Shown: positions 22,394 through 32,600 of the stretch, piece by piece
How the letters are laid out: each line of letters begins with the position of its first letter
How positions within the stretch are numbered: the first letter of the stretch is position 1
NCBI GenBank assembly: GCA_023375785.1
Contig: SZWC01008573.1
Coordinates: forward strand, 7,050 to 44,272
Source: Penium margaritaceum
Lineage: Eukaryota > Streptophyta > Zygnematophyceae > Desmidiales > Peniaceae
DNA length: 37,223 nucleotides
Direction of reading: 5' to 3'
Position numbers and translations under genes: made by a program
Notes under the pieces: generated by a model
Seen by the model: the letters and a program-made list of their open reading frames with translations, nothing else
What the model was told of the DNA's origin: nothing
Databases searched by the model: none

Positions 22394-22871
22394 AAGGGTC
22401 CACACAGGTTCTTGGGATCGCAGTTCTAGAACTGCATTTCCGGTTCTAGAATCAGAATCGTGATTCCGATTCCAAACTTTTAGAATTTTGTCCCGAGATC
22501 AAGGTTCCATGACCCGGGCTCTCGTGAAAGGAAGGAGGGGGGAGTGGGAGATTTTCGGCCTTGAGATGCTAGTAATTTGCAACGGAGGGGAATTGTTCGA
22601 CTCCTCATGATTGTAAAATCTGGCAGAACCTCTCGTAAGGTCGGCCTTGGCTGTATGTTAGGCTCGCATCCGAGCCTCAACACGACGCATGGGCACTGCC
22701 TAACTGCCTCAGTAGCACACACTGACCCTGCTAAGCTGCCTTTTCAAGCTGTCTCAAAGATTTGAACACATGAACTATGCCGCTCATACATTCAAACTGT
22801 TATCACCAAAGGGAGGAGGTCACGCAACTACTGATGTGACATCGAATGATGCCACAAGGACAGGTTGTTGT

Positions 22872-23475
22872 TGTCATTTCTGGTATGCCCCTTGTCCAGT
22901 CGGCGGCAGATTTAGGCGGGCATGCACTGCTCTACGGAGCAAGTCCCCCGCAGGACGAACCGGGTATGCACTGCGCTTGTAGCGCAAGTCCCCCAGGTCC
23001 GCTCCTTGGATTAAATGAGCAAGCGGATTAATTCCAGGATCGCGGGTTCAAGTCCCACCTAGGGCGCTATGTCGCACGCCTAAAGGGGGCTAAGGTGCGC
23101 GAGCACCTAGGGGCCTAAAGTGCACGCGCACCACCCTAGAGATCACCCTAGGGCGCCTCAGCCTCAAGCCAAGGCACCCAAGCTCGCCACTGCTATATGT
23201 ACTACTCATTTGCTCATTCTAAGTATCCACTTCTTACCCTTGAGACTTGTGCTGAAAACTAAGGCATAAGTTGGCCAACCAAGGACAGATATAAAAGACT
23301 TGGGACAAGCTAAAAGGGGAAACCGAGAGGCCACGGAAGGGACAAGCTTTGTGAGCTGAACAGTGTGGAAACACGATCCTGAGGGGGATATCTTCTCATA
23401 GCTGAAATGCTATGAGCGGTCGGCGGATGTCACTATACTCCGTTTTCTAGACCGTTTGCCTCAGGCGGGTTGACA
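22872..23475 (+). repeat. Element C 5' LTR
   Basis: 604 bp. It holds a TATA box TATAAAAG at 23290-23297, twin imperfect repeats with small hairpins (about 22918-22949 and 22962-22994), and a tRNA T-arm-like sequence with GGTTCAAGTCC at 23045-23055. The TATA box suggests transcription starts in the last 180 bp of the LTR. Confidence 0.93.
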
Positions 23476-23478
23476 AAG

Positions 23479-23492
23479 GGTTATGGGCCCAC
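23479..23492 (+). promoter_or_regulatory. Element C primer-binding site of the internal (half-tRNA) type
   Basis: GGTTATGGGCCCAC lies three bases after the LTR, identical to the core of the site in element B and complementary to the anticodon arm of initiator Met tRNA. Confidence 0.8.
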
Positions 23493-23937
23493 ACTGATCA
23501 GTGACCATTGCAAACCCTCCGCTCACATAAGTGGCAGGTTCATCGGCATCCAAGACTCGCGGCGTTGAAGACTCAGCTCCATCTGCTCCATCGTCGGCCT
23601 ACCTAGGCTTAAGGTGCGGACAAGTGTGAGAGGACAGACACGAGTTCGGCTCGTGGTCCAAACCGCTCTCCACGGACAAGGAACGAGGACACGCTCTGCC
23701 CTTGTGGGTATGACCCTCGAGTTATAACGAGACAAGCTCTGCCCTTGTGGGTACGACCTCGTGTCTGTGGGAGCACTTCCTCCACCATAGCTAGGGGCCA
23801 TCGGCTGGAGGGGCATGCAACGGACTGCACCTTGACAACTCGGTAGCAGACATCGGCCTCATCAGCGAACATCGGTCTCAACGAAGCATAGGAGAACGCA
23901 CAGAGTCAACGAGAGGACCGCTGACCGACTCGGCACC
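23493..23937 (+). other. Element C leader with a 43-bp duplication
   Basis: Untranslated region before gag. GCTCTGCCCTTGTGGGTA occurs at 23693 and again at 23736 with similar surroundings, a tandem duplication of about 43 bp. No CAG-rich tract is present, unlike elements A and D. Confidence 0.6.
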
Positions 23938-24852
23938 ATGCCGGAAAGTCAGGCACTCACTCTCCCCTCAAGGCCCGCCGAGTTGGGCGCGGCCAATGCC
24001 ATAGCAAGGTTCGATGGCGAAGCCTTTGGGACCTGGAAATGGCAGTTTGAGGTGGTAATGAGGGTGCGAGGGTACTTGAAGATGCTGCAAGGGACGGAGG
24101 TGGAACCCGAGGACGAGACAAGCCAAGAGCACGATGCTTGGAAAGAGCGCAACGACATTGCGTTGGCGCTTCTCGTCACTTCAATCTCTCCGTCCCTCCT
24201 ATCCCACATCGAGGGGTGCATAACGACAGCTGAGGCTTACACCAAGCTGACAAATGTGTACCAATCGACCTCCCTTGCTAATCGGCTGTTCATCCTGCAA
24301 CGCCTCATCGGATTGCGGGTGGGCGAGGGAGAGTCGATCCCCGACTTCCTCAAACAGTTCGAGGGACTGCTTCAAGAAGCCCGTGCAATGTCCTGGCATC
24401 TCGACCAAGCCATGCAAGCCATGATCCTCCTCATGGCCTTGCCGCCAAGCTGGGGCCCAATGATCACCACTCTGGGTGGTTGGGCGGAACCGGAGCTCAC
24501 GTATCCACGTGTCTCCGAGTATGTGCGCAATGAGGCCATGCGGCGCAGCAACGGCATCATCAATAGCGCAGCGTACGCGAGTGGCTCAAGCGGCACTAAC
24601 TCCAACGAAGGTAACAGTGGAAGCAGTGGCGGTGGTGGGAAGAATGCCAAGGAGAAGGGCAAGTGCCATAACTGCGGCAAGGCAGGGCACTGGACTAGGG
24701 AGTGCCGAGCTCCCAAGAAGGAAGGCGGCGGCGGTGGGAGTGGGAACAGCAACCACAGCAAGAAGGTGGACAGCTCAACGAGGATGATGGCGGAGAGCGA
24801 CCCTTCGGCGAAGGGGTCGGCACTACTTCGGCCTGGAGCCTTCGGGCTTGAC
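23938..24852 (+). CDS. Element C Gag (UBN2 type) with zinc knuckle
   Basis: Starts at ATG 23938 (context GGCACCATGCC). Landmarks are FDGEAFGTWKWQFEVVM near residue 25, YQSTSLANRLFILQRLI near residue 104, FLKQFEGLLQEAR, and AMILLMALPPSWGPMIT. After a Gly/Ser-rich linker there is a canonical knuckle at 24664-24705, CHNCGKAGHWTREC. It forms the capsid and binds RNA in virus-like particles. The protease begins with GLDSG (Asp codon 24850-24852). The frame continues to 24996 in meaningless sequence because of a deletion or frameshift just after DSG. This is the best-preserved Gag in the window and can serve as the reference for element B. Confidence 0.9.
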
Positions 24853-27800
24853 TCAGGGCAGCGGGTGAGGGAGAGAAAGTTGTGCGAACTCAGCTCAATG
24901 GAGCTGAGAAGGAGTTGCGGCTTCAAAACGTGGTCTACATGCCCACATTCGCCGCGAACCTCCTGTCTGTCTCTCGGATCACCGATCACGCGATGACAGT
25001 GATATTCACCCAGAAGGAGGCGGTGATCCTCAAGAACAAGGACGTCACCGTCTCCTACGCCACATCAGACCTGATCGCCCAGGTGCCAAGAACCGACGGG
25101 CTCTACGTGCTGCAGACTGAGAGCGCTGACGAGGGGCACGCTGCGGCTGCAGAGGCAGTAGCGGACGATGCACCACCGGTGAAAGCCAAAGCACCATCCA
25201 AGTCGCCTGCTGTGGCAACCAAAGACGCGGGAGCAGCAACTGCTTTGCTGTGGCACAGACGCCTTGGGCATGTGGCTGACAGCACCCTGCAGGTCATGTA
25301 GGATCAAAAGCTGGTACGCGGGCTGGAAGGGTGCGCGCTGAAGGGTGGGCACAATCAGGGGTGTGAGGCTTGCCTACAAGGCAAGACGAAGCGGAAACGC
25401 TTCACCAAGAACGGTCGCAGAGCGGAGGCCATACTCGACCTGATCCACAGCAACGTGTGCGGCCCAATGCGCACAGCGTCCAACGGCGGCAGCAAGTACT
25501 TCCTCACCTTCATCGACGACTACTCCAGAAAAGTGTTCGTCTACTTCCTCAAAAATAAAGGAGAGGTGCTGGAAAAACTGCAGGAGTTTGTCGCCATGGT
25601 AGAGCGGCAGACTGGAAAGAAGGTCAAGGCCTTGCGTAGCGACAACGGCGGAGAGTATGAGGGGTGCAAGCCGTGGCTCAAACAGCATGGCATCGACCAC
25701 CAAACGACCACCCCCTACACACCGCAGAGCAACGGCATGGCGGAGCGCATGAACCAGACCATTCTGGGCATGACGCGAACCATGTTGTTTGACTCGAAAC
25801 TGCCACCGCGCTTCTGGGCAGAAGCTGCGCGCACCGCCTGCTACCTCATCAACCTCATGCCAGCCGCAGCACTGCGCAGCAAGGGGGCGAGTACGGAGCA
25901 GAGCAAGGAGCGGATGATGCCACAGGAGGCGTGGTCAGGCAAGAAGCCTGATGCCTCTCACTTGAAAGCATTCGGCTGCACCGCTTGGGCCAAGGTGCAA
26001 GACGGGCAGGGAGTCGGCAAACTGGATGCACGTGCGCGCAAGTGCGTGATGGTCGGCTATGAAGCCGCGCACAAGGCGTACAGGCTGTGGGACCAGGCAG
26101 CTGGGAGAGTCTTCACCTCCCGAGACGTAGACCTCAAGGAAGAGTCAAACGGAAAGGAAGAGTTGCTCGACCCCGAGGACTCTCCCAAACAGGGAGAGTG
26201 GATTGTGCTGCTGGAGGCGGGAGATGTACCCCCTCCTAACTGGTGTGGAACGCCAAAGCTGCAGGTAGTGACAACTGCCAACACAGGGAGAGCGTCCGCT
26301 CAGGCTGAAGCGGAGACGGATTCCGAAACCTTGTCGGAGACGTCCGAGGCCTCTTCGGAAACCAGTGGCTCTACACCTCCTGCTACCTCATCTGGGGAAG
26401 CACAGCAGCAGCAGCATGAGCAGCCAGCACCAACACCGCTAAGGCGCAGCACGCGCCAAAGCAAGCCTGTGCAGAAGTACGATGCAGGGAATGCCGAGTG
26501 GACCGGCCTGAGCTGGTCGTGCCTTGCGCAGGGAGAGCCAAGCACCATCGCTGAAGCTCTCTCGCGGCCGGATGCCGCAAAGTGGAAGGAGGCGATGGAG
26601 AGCGAGCTGGCCTCCATCAAGGAGAATGGTACGTGGGAGCTGGTGGACAAGCCACCCAACGCTCACGTGGTGGGCGTGAAGTGGGTCTTGCGTGTGAAGC
26701 TGAAGTAAGACGGCAGCATCGACAAGTACAAGGCGAGAGTAGTGGCAAAGGGATTCTCACAGAGAGCAGGGTCTGAGTACGACGAGACCTACTCTCCTTT
26801 CGCTGCCTTTACCTTGATCCGATCCTTGCTGGCTGTGGCTGCTGCACGCGACATGGAAATTCACCAAATGGACGTCAAGACGGCTTTCCTCTATGGGAAG
26901 CTGGACAAGGAGATATTCATGGAGGTGCCCGAGGGGGTCGAAGCCAAACCCGGGCAAGTTTGCAGGCTGGTCAAAGTGCTCTACGGGCTGAAACAGGCCC
27001 CAAGGATCTGGTACGAGGAGATGGATGGCTTCATGGCCACCATTGGCTTGGTGCACTACCACAACGATCCAAGTGTGTATGTGCGTGCGGATGACCAAGG
27101 GCTGCTGCTGGTCGCACTGTATGTGGATGATCTGATTCTGAGCTCTACCTCCAAGAAGGCCCTTGTGGTCCTCAAAGAGCAGCTGAGCAACAGGTTTCAA
27201 ATGAAGGACATGGGAGAGCTCGAGTACTACCTCGGCATCGCCATCCACTGCAACCGAGCAGCAGGCACCATCGAGCTCAACCAGACGAAGTACATCACGG
27301 AGGTGCTTCGGCGTTATGGCATGGAAGACTGCAAACCCCTCAGCACTCCTCTCCCCACTGACACCAAACTCACCTCTTCTCACTCCCCCAGCACGGAAGC
27401 AGAGCGTCGTGAGATGCAGAATGTCCCCTACCAGTCTGCGGTAGGGAGCATCATGTATGCCATGGTTGGCACACGGCCTGACATCGCGTTTGCTGTGGGG
27501 CTGACCAGTCGGTATGTGGCCAACCCTGGGCCACTCCACTGGCAGGCCGTGAAGCGGATTCTCCGCTACCTTAACAGGTAACATCACTGGGGGCTGCGCT
27601 ACGATGGCCTCCAAGGAACAGACCCTCTGCACCTCAAATGCTACACCGACGCAGACTGGGGAGGCAAACTTGACGACAGAACGTCCACCTCAGGATTCGT
27701 GTGCATCCTGAACGGCGGAGCTGACTCTTGGGCGAGCAGAAAGCAGGACTGTGTCTCGATCTCCACTGCTGAAGCCGAGTACGTCGCACTCTCAGAAGCG

Positions 27801-28112
27801 TGCAAGGAGACACAGTGGTTGCGCAGTCTTCTTGCTGAGATGCAGGTACCGCAAAAGGAGGCAACTGTCGTGCACATTGACAACAAGAGCGCGATTGACA
27901 TCGCGTACAATAATGTGCTCTCCAGGCGGACTAAACACATCGACATCCGCTACCACTACACACGCAACTTGGTCGCCAAGAACATGGTGGATCTGCAGTA
28001 CGTCGGGACAAAGCAGATGCTTGCGGACTTCCTCACAAAGCCGCTTGATGGTGACCAGCACAAGGTTGGTGCACAGGGCATCGGACTGGTAAGCGCTGCA
28101 GACGAGGGCTGA
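24853..28112 (+). pseudogene. Element C protease remnant, integrase, RT and RNase H
   Basis: One frame to TGA at 28110-28112, with TAG at 25299-25301, TAA at 26706-26708 and TAA at 27579-27581. Order: protease tail (YMPTFAANLLSVSRI), pre-integrase zinc region (LLWHRRLGHV, then CEACLQGK), integrase, RT, RNase H. The integrase has IHSNVCGP where relatives have HSD, so the first catalytic Asp is Asn (codon 25452-25454). The second Asp (RSDNGGEY) and the Glu (NGMAERMNQT) remain. The RT has HQMDVKTAFLYGKL, LYGLKQAP and an intact LYVDDLIL. RNase H has YTDADWGG, STAEAEYVALSEA, RTKHIDIRYHYTRN and ADFLTKPL. The first part of the protease after DSG is missing. Confidence 0.92.
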
Positions 28113-28193
28113 AGAGGCAGCCTGACACATGGAGGCCGACATCGCAGGGCTTCGGGCCACTGCAAGAGTCTAGTCGCAGATGGACATAGGTGC

Positions 28194-28202
28194 AAGGGAG
28201 AG
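28194..28202 (+). promoter_or_regulatory. Element C polypurine tract
   Basis: AAGGGAGAG followed by TTT and the 3' LTR at 28206. The position fits plus-strand priming. Confidence 0.75.
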
Positions 28203-28205
28203 TTT

Positions 28206-28966
28206 TGTTATTTCTGGTATGCCCCTTGTCCAGTCAGCGGCAGGTTTAGGCGGGCATGCACTGCTCTACGGAGCAAGTCCCCCGCAAGACGAACCGGGTA
28301 TGCACTGCGCTTGTAGCGCAAGTCCCCCAGGTCCGCTCCTTGGATTAAATGAGCAAGCGGATTAATTCCAGGATCGCGGGTTCAAGTCCCGCCTAGGGCG
28401 CTAGGTCGCGCGCCTAAAGGGGGCTAAGGTGCGCGAGCACCTAGGGGCCTAAAGTGGACGCGTACCACCCTAGAGATTGCGCCAGGGCGCCTCGGCCTCA
28501 AGCCAAGGCACCCAAGCTCGCCACTGCTATATGTGCTACTCATTTGCTCATTCTAAGTATCCACTTCTTACCCTTGAGACTTGTGCTAAAAACTAAGGCA
28601 TAAGTTGGCCAACCAAGGGCAGATATAAAAGACTTGGGACAAGCTCAAAGGGGAAACCGAGAGGCCACGGAAGGGACAAGCTTTGTGAGCTGAACAGTGT
28701 GGAAACACGATCCTGAGGGGGATATCTTCTCATAGCTGAAATGCTATGAGCGGTCGGCGGATGTCACTGTACTCCATTTTCNTAAAAGACTTGGGACAAG
28801 CTCAAAGGGGAAACCGAGAGGCCACGGAAGGGACAAGCTTTGTGAGCTGAACAGTGTGGAAACACGATCCTGAGGGGGATATCTTCTCATAGCTGAAATG
28901 CTATGAGCGGTCGGCGGATGTCACTGTACTCCGTTTTCTAGACCGTTTGCCTCAGGCGGGTTGACA
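28206..28966 (+). repeat. Element C 3' LTR with a 156-bp duplication around an N
   Basis: Matches the 5' LTR, but 28626-28781 is repeated as 28783-28938 with a single N between and one visible mismatch. Removing one copy and the N gives 604 bp, the length of the 5' LTR. The T-arm-like hairpin at 28376-28392 is perfect here (5-bp stem, 7-nt loop). Confidence 0.92.
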
Positions 28967-29574
28967 GTTGTAACTTGACTAGCTACATGATGGCGCGAAG
29001 CACTAAGCAGTCCTCAATTCTCGCCCTTTGTGTCTAACTAAAAGAACCAAACGATACCTTTATTGTTCATTTATGCCCAATTTGTTTGTGTGCTTGGAAC
29101 TGTGACTTGAATCGTAATTTCAAGACGAACCACGATTCTGAAACCGGAATCGCAATTCTGATTGTTACCCTGAATTAGAACTGCAATTTGGGTTATATTC
29201 TCAAAATCAAAATTCCGAACCGGTGTGCACCCTTTATCCAGTTTGCGTCTGTAGTACGGATTGGTGGCACTCAAAAGCTAACCCCTCCCCCCTGGTTGTA
29301 GAGTTCTCTGTGTTTGAGCAGTATGTACCCAGTTGACGATGTCAATCTTATCCTCACCCCTCTAACAGTGACTCTATCCACGCTCCTCCACCCTGAAGTC
29401 CCTCACTAGGCTGCATTGTACATGTGTAGTAACGGTAACAACAGAAAGATTCAATGTTGTAGCCGCAGTCCTAGAATGCCCTACCATGCCACAGTGACCC
29501 ACCGAAGCAAAGACGCCATCGCAATCTCAGCGGTAAAAGCATCACCACTCAGCTGCCACGAGTGGATTGTACCA

Positions 29575-30056
29575 ACAGTAGCAGCAATAAAAATAATATG
29601 AGAGCAGGTGCAACACAACATCAGAGTGGTAGCAGCGGCGACCACAACAACGCAACAGTGCGGTTGTGATAGGAGCAACAACAAGATAAAGCAATAGCAA
29701 AAGAAGCAAAAATCTTAGAGCTTGGCAGTAGCCATTTGGTAGTGTCCATAGTAGAGCGTAGTAGCAATAACATGGCACTGTAGCAGTAGTAGCAGCCACG
29801 ACAGCAACGGAGCAGTAGCATGGCGGTAGCAACAGCGCAACAACAGAGAAGTGATTAGCAAGAGCGCATCAGCTTCGGCAGCAATAGCAACATACCAGTA
29901 GCAACAGGTGCTATAGCAGCACAACAAGAATGGAAGATGTAGCTGCATAGCTGCAATAGACTACTGCATAGCTGCATTGCATTGCTATGTAGGATAGCCA
30001 CATGAGTTACGGTTGCCATCGTAGTTGTATAACTATGGAGTAGTATCAGCTGTCAT
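29575..30056 (+). repeat. Degenerate CAA/AGC-rich tract (leader of F)
   Basis: An irregular run of AGC, AGT, CAA and GTAGCA units over about 480 bp, like the leaders of A and D but more decayed. Frames through it are low complexity and not considered coding. Confidence 0.7.
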
Positions 30057-31062
30057 GGCTGTTGCAAGAGGGAATGACAAGCCCATCCCCTCATATGCGC
30101 TACATGATGATAGACAAAGGGAGAGAAAACAAGGAGGAAATGGGCAAAATACAGCATCTAAAGGAGCTAACACAAGTTTCTAATGCTTCTGATATTCCCA
30201 TCACGTCTATTGACATTAGCATACCCTTAGTGACGTCAATAGAGTGGCTAATGAAGTCATCAGTGCCTTTGCCCAATTGTTACTCGAGAGGGCATATTTT
30301 TCCAGCTTTACAACTCCTCAAGAAACACTAATGGTTTTTGAAATGAGCATAATGTGTCTGAGCCCATAAAAAGCGGTGCACATGATGCCATGCACTGACA
30401 CGGGAAAGGAGCTGGCGGACCCTTCCTGATCCTCCACGTCAGGCAGATGTGCCTACGCTCATAGATGATCAACAAACTCCGCCTGACGTAGGACAAGACC
30501 AACGTCAGAAACAGGCACAGAGCAACTCACTTCACGAGATCTAGGATCTGTTGTTGAGGTGTTAAAAGATTTCTCATAACGAGGCGTGTAGAGGAGGCGC
30601 ACTCTCTTGAGTAGGAGGGCTCCAAGGATGTGGAGGGGGCAGCTGGAGATCCACATACACAAGAGATTGGTGTGCTTGAGGAGCGGTTGGGTCAATTGTG
30701 GTTGGGATAACAAGGCACACTTGAGGTACCGATATGTCAGCGCCCTCAAGGCGGAAGACAGTATCCTCCTTTGGGCGTATTCCCCTTATCAACATTCTCT
30801 CCGTGTGCACCTTTCATTGAGCCTGAGGTCACCCTCCTCATGGAGTGAAAACTGAAGTCTATCGCATCCCGCTACGAGAATTATGCAGGCTTTGAATGCT
30901 AGGAGGTGTTGTTTCAGGTGTAGACCGAAGTGGAGGGTGTCTGACCTTACTACCAGAGCCAGGATCAGACCTCTGACTCTTGCCAGGTCCAGGCAACAGC
31001 AAGAGCAATGCATTGCCTAATTTACGCTACACCGCAAGATGCAATTGTGGACTTGTGTCCCT

Positions 31063-31323
31063 TCGTGTCGTGCCGTGCCATGCGTTGTGTCGTGCTGTGC
31101 ATTGTACCGTGCCGTGTGTTGTGACATGCCATGCATTCTGACGTGCCATGCATTGTGTCGTGCCGAGCGTTGTGTTGTGCCGTGCCGTGCCGTACAGTGC
31201 CACTCCATGCCGTGTAGTGCCATGCCGTGCCGTACCGTGCTATGCCGTACAATGCTGTACCATGCCGTGCCTTGCCTTAGTGTGCCATGCTATGCAGTGC
31301 GGTGTCGTGCCGTGCCGTGCTGT
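31063..31323. repeat. Degenerate pentamer satellite (TGCCG/TGCCA type)
   Basis: About 260 bp of imperfect tandem pentamers, mostly CGTGC, CATGC, TGTGC and TGTCG, often pairing into 10-mers. It lies inside the gag region of relic F. Neighbouring DNA lacks the pattern, so it is a local expansion or insertion. Confidence 0.85.
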
Positions 31324-31496
31324 CCCCATGGGCATAGCAACGACAGGGACCATGGAGTATACTCGTTGAGGTCAGGGGCTTACACTGACTGTCATTCACG
31401 CCAGAGATCCATGCAACAAGGGCAACATGCCTCTCTGAGTTCCACTCTTTTCATCAAGAAACATCAAAGCTTGCATCTGAATACTAGCAGCACCCC

Positions 31497-31850
31497 ATGA
31501 GCACCTACACAGACCTCGATACATGTGGCGGCACACAACTTTGGGTCATCGACACCGTCATGTTGGAGAAGCATCTGGAGTACTCCAGCCTCTTCTCTGT
31601 CTTTAACCATGTCTCACTTTTCGATAAGTCCCTTCAGCTTCTCCCTTGGGCCCAGCGATACTACCTTCATGGTACATCGAGGATCAACAGGGGTCCAAAG
31701 TCTCACCTTGGGGTCGCATGTTTGCCTTTCTCGGCATCTCCCCACGGTCGAAGGCATGACAGTTTTGGGACCCCTCTTGCCACCTTATCATCAAGTCTCG
31801 AGACGCCATCGTTTTCATAGCCCTCACATATTTAGACCTCTCTAGCATTA
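31497..31850 (+). pseudogene. Element F gag fragment joined to an integrase C-terminus
   Basis: 31497-31668 encodes a Gag piece with CGGTQLW and SLQLLPWAQ, matching A Gag (GGTQLW, SLQLLPSAHQ). From about 31669 a different frame encodes YIEDQQGSKVS, AFLGISPRSKA, then TGA, then QFWDPSCHLI. This matches the integrase C-terminus of A (YIEDKQGSKVS, VGISSRSKAWCFWDP). The TGA stands for the Trp in A. Everything between Gag and the integrase tail is missing, a deletion of well over 1 kb relative to A. Confidence 0.75.
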
Positions 31851-31854
31851 CATT

Positions 31855-32590
31855 ATGGTTGAGTACCACGTTCCAAAATTTGTGACTTCCTGTCAAATGA
31901 GGGAGTCCAGGCCTTCGGATGGTTTCATCCGGGCCTCCTCACGTGTGGTCCGGTCTCCAGCCCATGGTGACCCGGCCATCATGGCATTCGACCTAGTGGC
32001 CTTTTTAGTCCTCACTGGTACACTTGTTCTTATGTCTACGTCAATCCCCTTTGGAACATCTGGTCCTATGCATGTGCCGGTCCCCTCCAACACACTTGAT
32101 CCTGTGCTTTTGTTAGTTCCTTGTGGCACACTTGATCCCGTGTCTCTGTCATTTTCCTCTGGCACACATGGCCGTGCATCAGTCCCTCCCTTTGTCCCAC
32201 TTGCCTTACTTGTGTTTTTGCCCATCCACGTGTCTCCTATGGTTGCACCCATCACGCCTGCCTGCGAGTCTGCAGTCCCTACGGCTGGTCCTTGCCCCTT
32301 CCTTCCCAGCTCAAGGTAAACACCATAGGATTGGACTGCTCCTCCGAGCTTGGTGGCTATCTTCGACCACTAGCCTCTAGGACTCAGCGAGATGCCGTTT
32401 TGCAACATTGACATTGGCAAGCTTTCAACAAAGGCCCTTGGCCTTAGTTTGCGAGCGGAATACACTGACTTGCATCCAGCATGTCCGATTGGCCAGGAGT
32501 TGGTCTCACATGAATTTGCGTCCGCTTGTGATATCATAACTCATCTGATTGGGGTCAGATCTGTTGCTATGTTTGTCTTGGTGACCTCTG
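31855..32590 (+). pseudogene. Element F Pro/Ser-rich linker before RT
   Basis: Frames from 31855 and 32392 match the region between integrase and RT in element A. HGDPAIMAFDL corresponds to LDDPTIIAVGL, and STKALGLSLRAEYTDLHPAC corresponds to GTKVLGLTVRTEHTEVHPAC. This non-catalytic linker is normally poorly conserved, so its preservation supports close kinship. Similarity ends near 32590, before RT would begin. Confidence 0.7.
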
Positions 32591-32600
32591 GACTTGACGC

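Larger units (their letters stand above)
22872..28966 (+). mobile_element. Element C: Ty1/copia retrotransposon inside the foldback element
   Basis: A 6.1-kb plus-strand element. The LTRs (22872-23475 and 28206-28966) begin TGT and end TTGACA. A perfect GTTGT target duplication (22867-22871 and 28967-28971) flanks it. It has an internal-type tRNA-iMet primer site, a polypurine tract at 28194-28202, and a complete gag-protease-integrase-RT-RNase H order. Gag is related to that of element B. The 3' LTR is 157 bp longer only because of a duplication around an N. By eye the LTRs differ at about 3%. Lesions in protease, integrase and pol stops make the copy non-autonomous. Confidence 0.95.
22394..29235. 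mobile_element. hAT-like foldback element split by element C
   Basis: The two flanks of element C are inverted copies of each other. The left end starts AAGGGTCCACACAGG (22394-22408). The reverse complement of the right end starts AAAGGGTGCACACCGG (ending at 29235). Further in, both have GCAGTTCTA and AATCAGAAT...GATTCCG. ATCCAGTTT flanks both sides (22385-22393 and 29236-29244), a 9-bp direct repeat or an 8-bp one with one ambiguous base. Eight-bp duplications with short inverted ends fit the hAT superfamily. Without C the element would be about 740 bp and non-coding, that is a non-autonomous (MITE-like) copy. Confidence 0.72.
29400..32600 (+). mobile_element. Element F: deletion derivative of the element A family
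   Basis: A plus-strand relic recognised by similarity to element A. The CAA/AGC-rich leader is at 29575-30056. A degenerate copy of the TGACGTCA-containing leader lies near 30200-30265, and CAACTCCTCAAGAAACACT (about 30310-30330) matches the A leader before gag. A Gag fragment, an integrase C-terminus and the linker before RT follow. Protease, the integrase core and RT are absent. No LTR or primer site is visible, so both limits are approximate. About 30440-31030 holds nothing I recognise. Confidence 0.6.

Noticed and set aside
26757..27632. A 291-codon minus-strand frame
   Set aside because: Antisense to the RT of element C, with no domain of its own.
28320..28400. A tRNA gene in the LTR of element C
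   Set aside because: Only the T-arm is convincing; no matching acceptor stem or clear anticodon arm was found, and the 5' LTR copy has a broken stem.
31022..31500. Cys/Pro-rich frames in the pentamer satellite
   Set aside because: Several frames on both strands are open simply because the repeat lacks stops; no real protein features.
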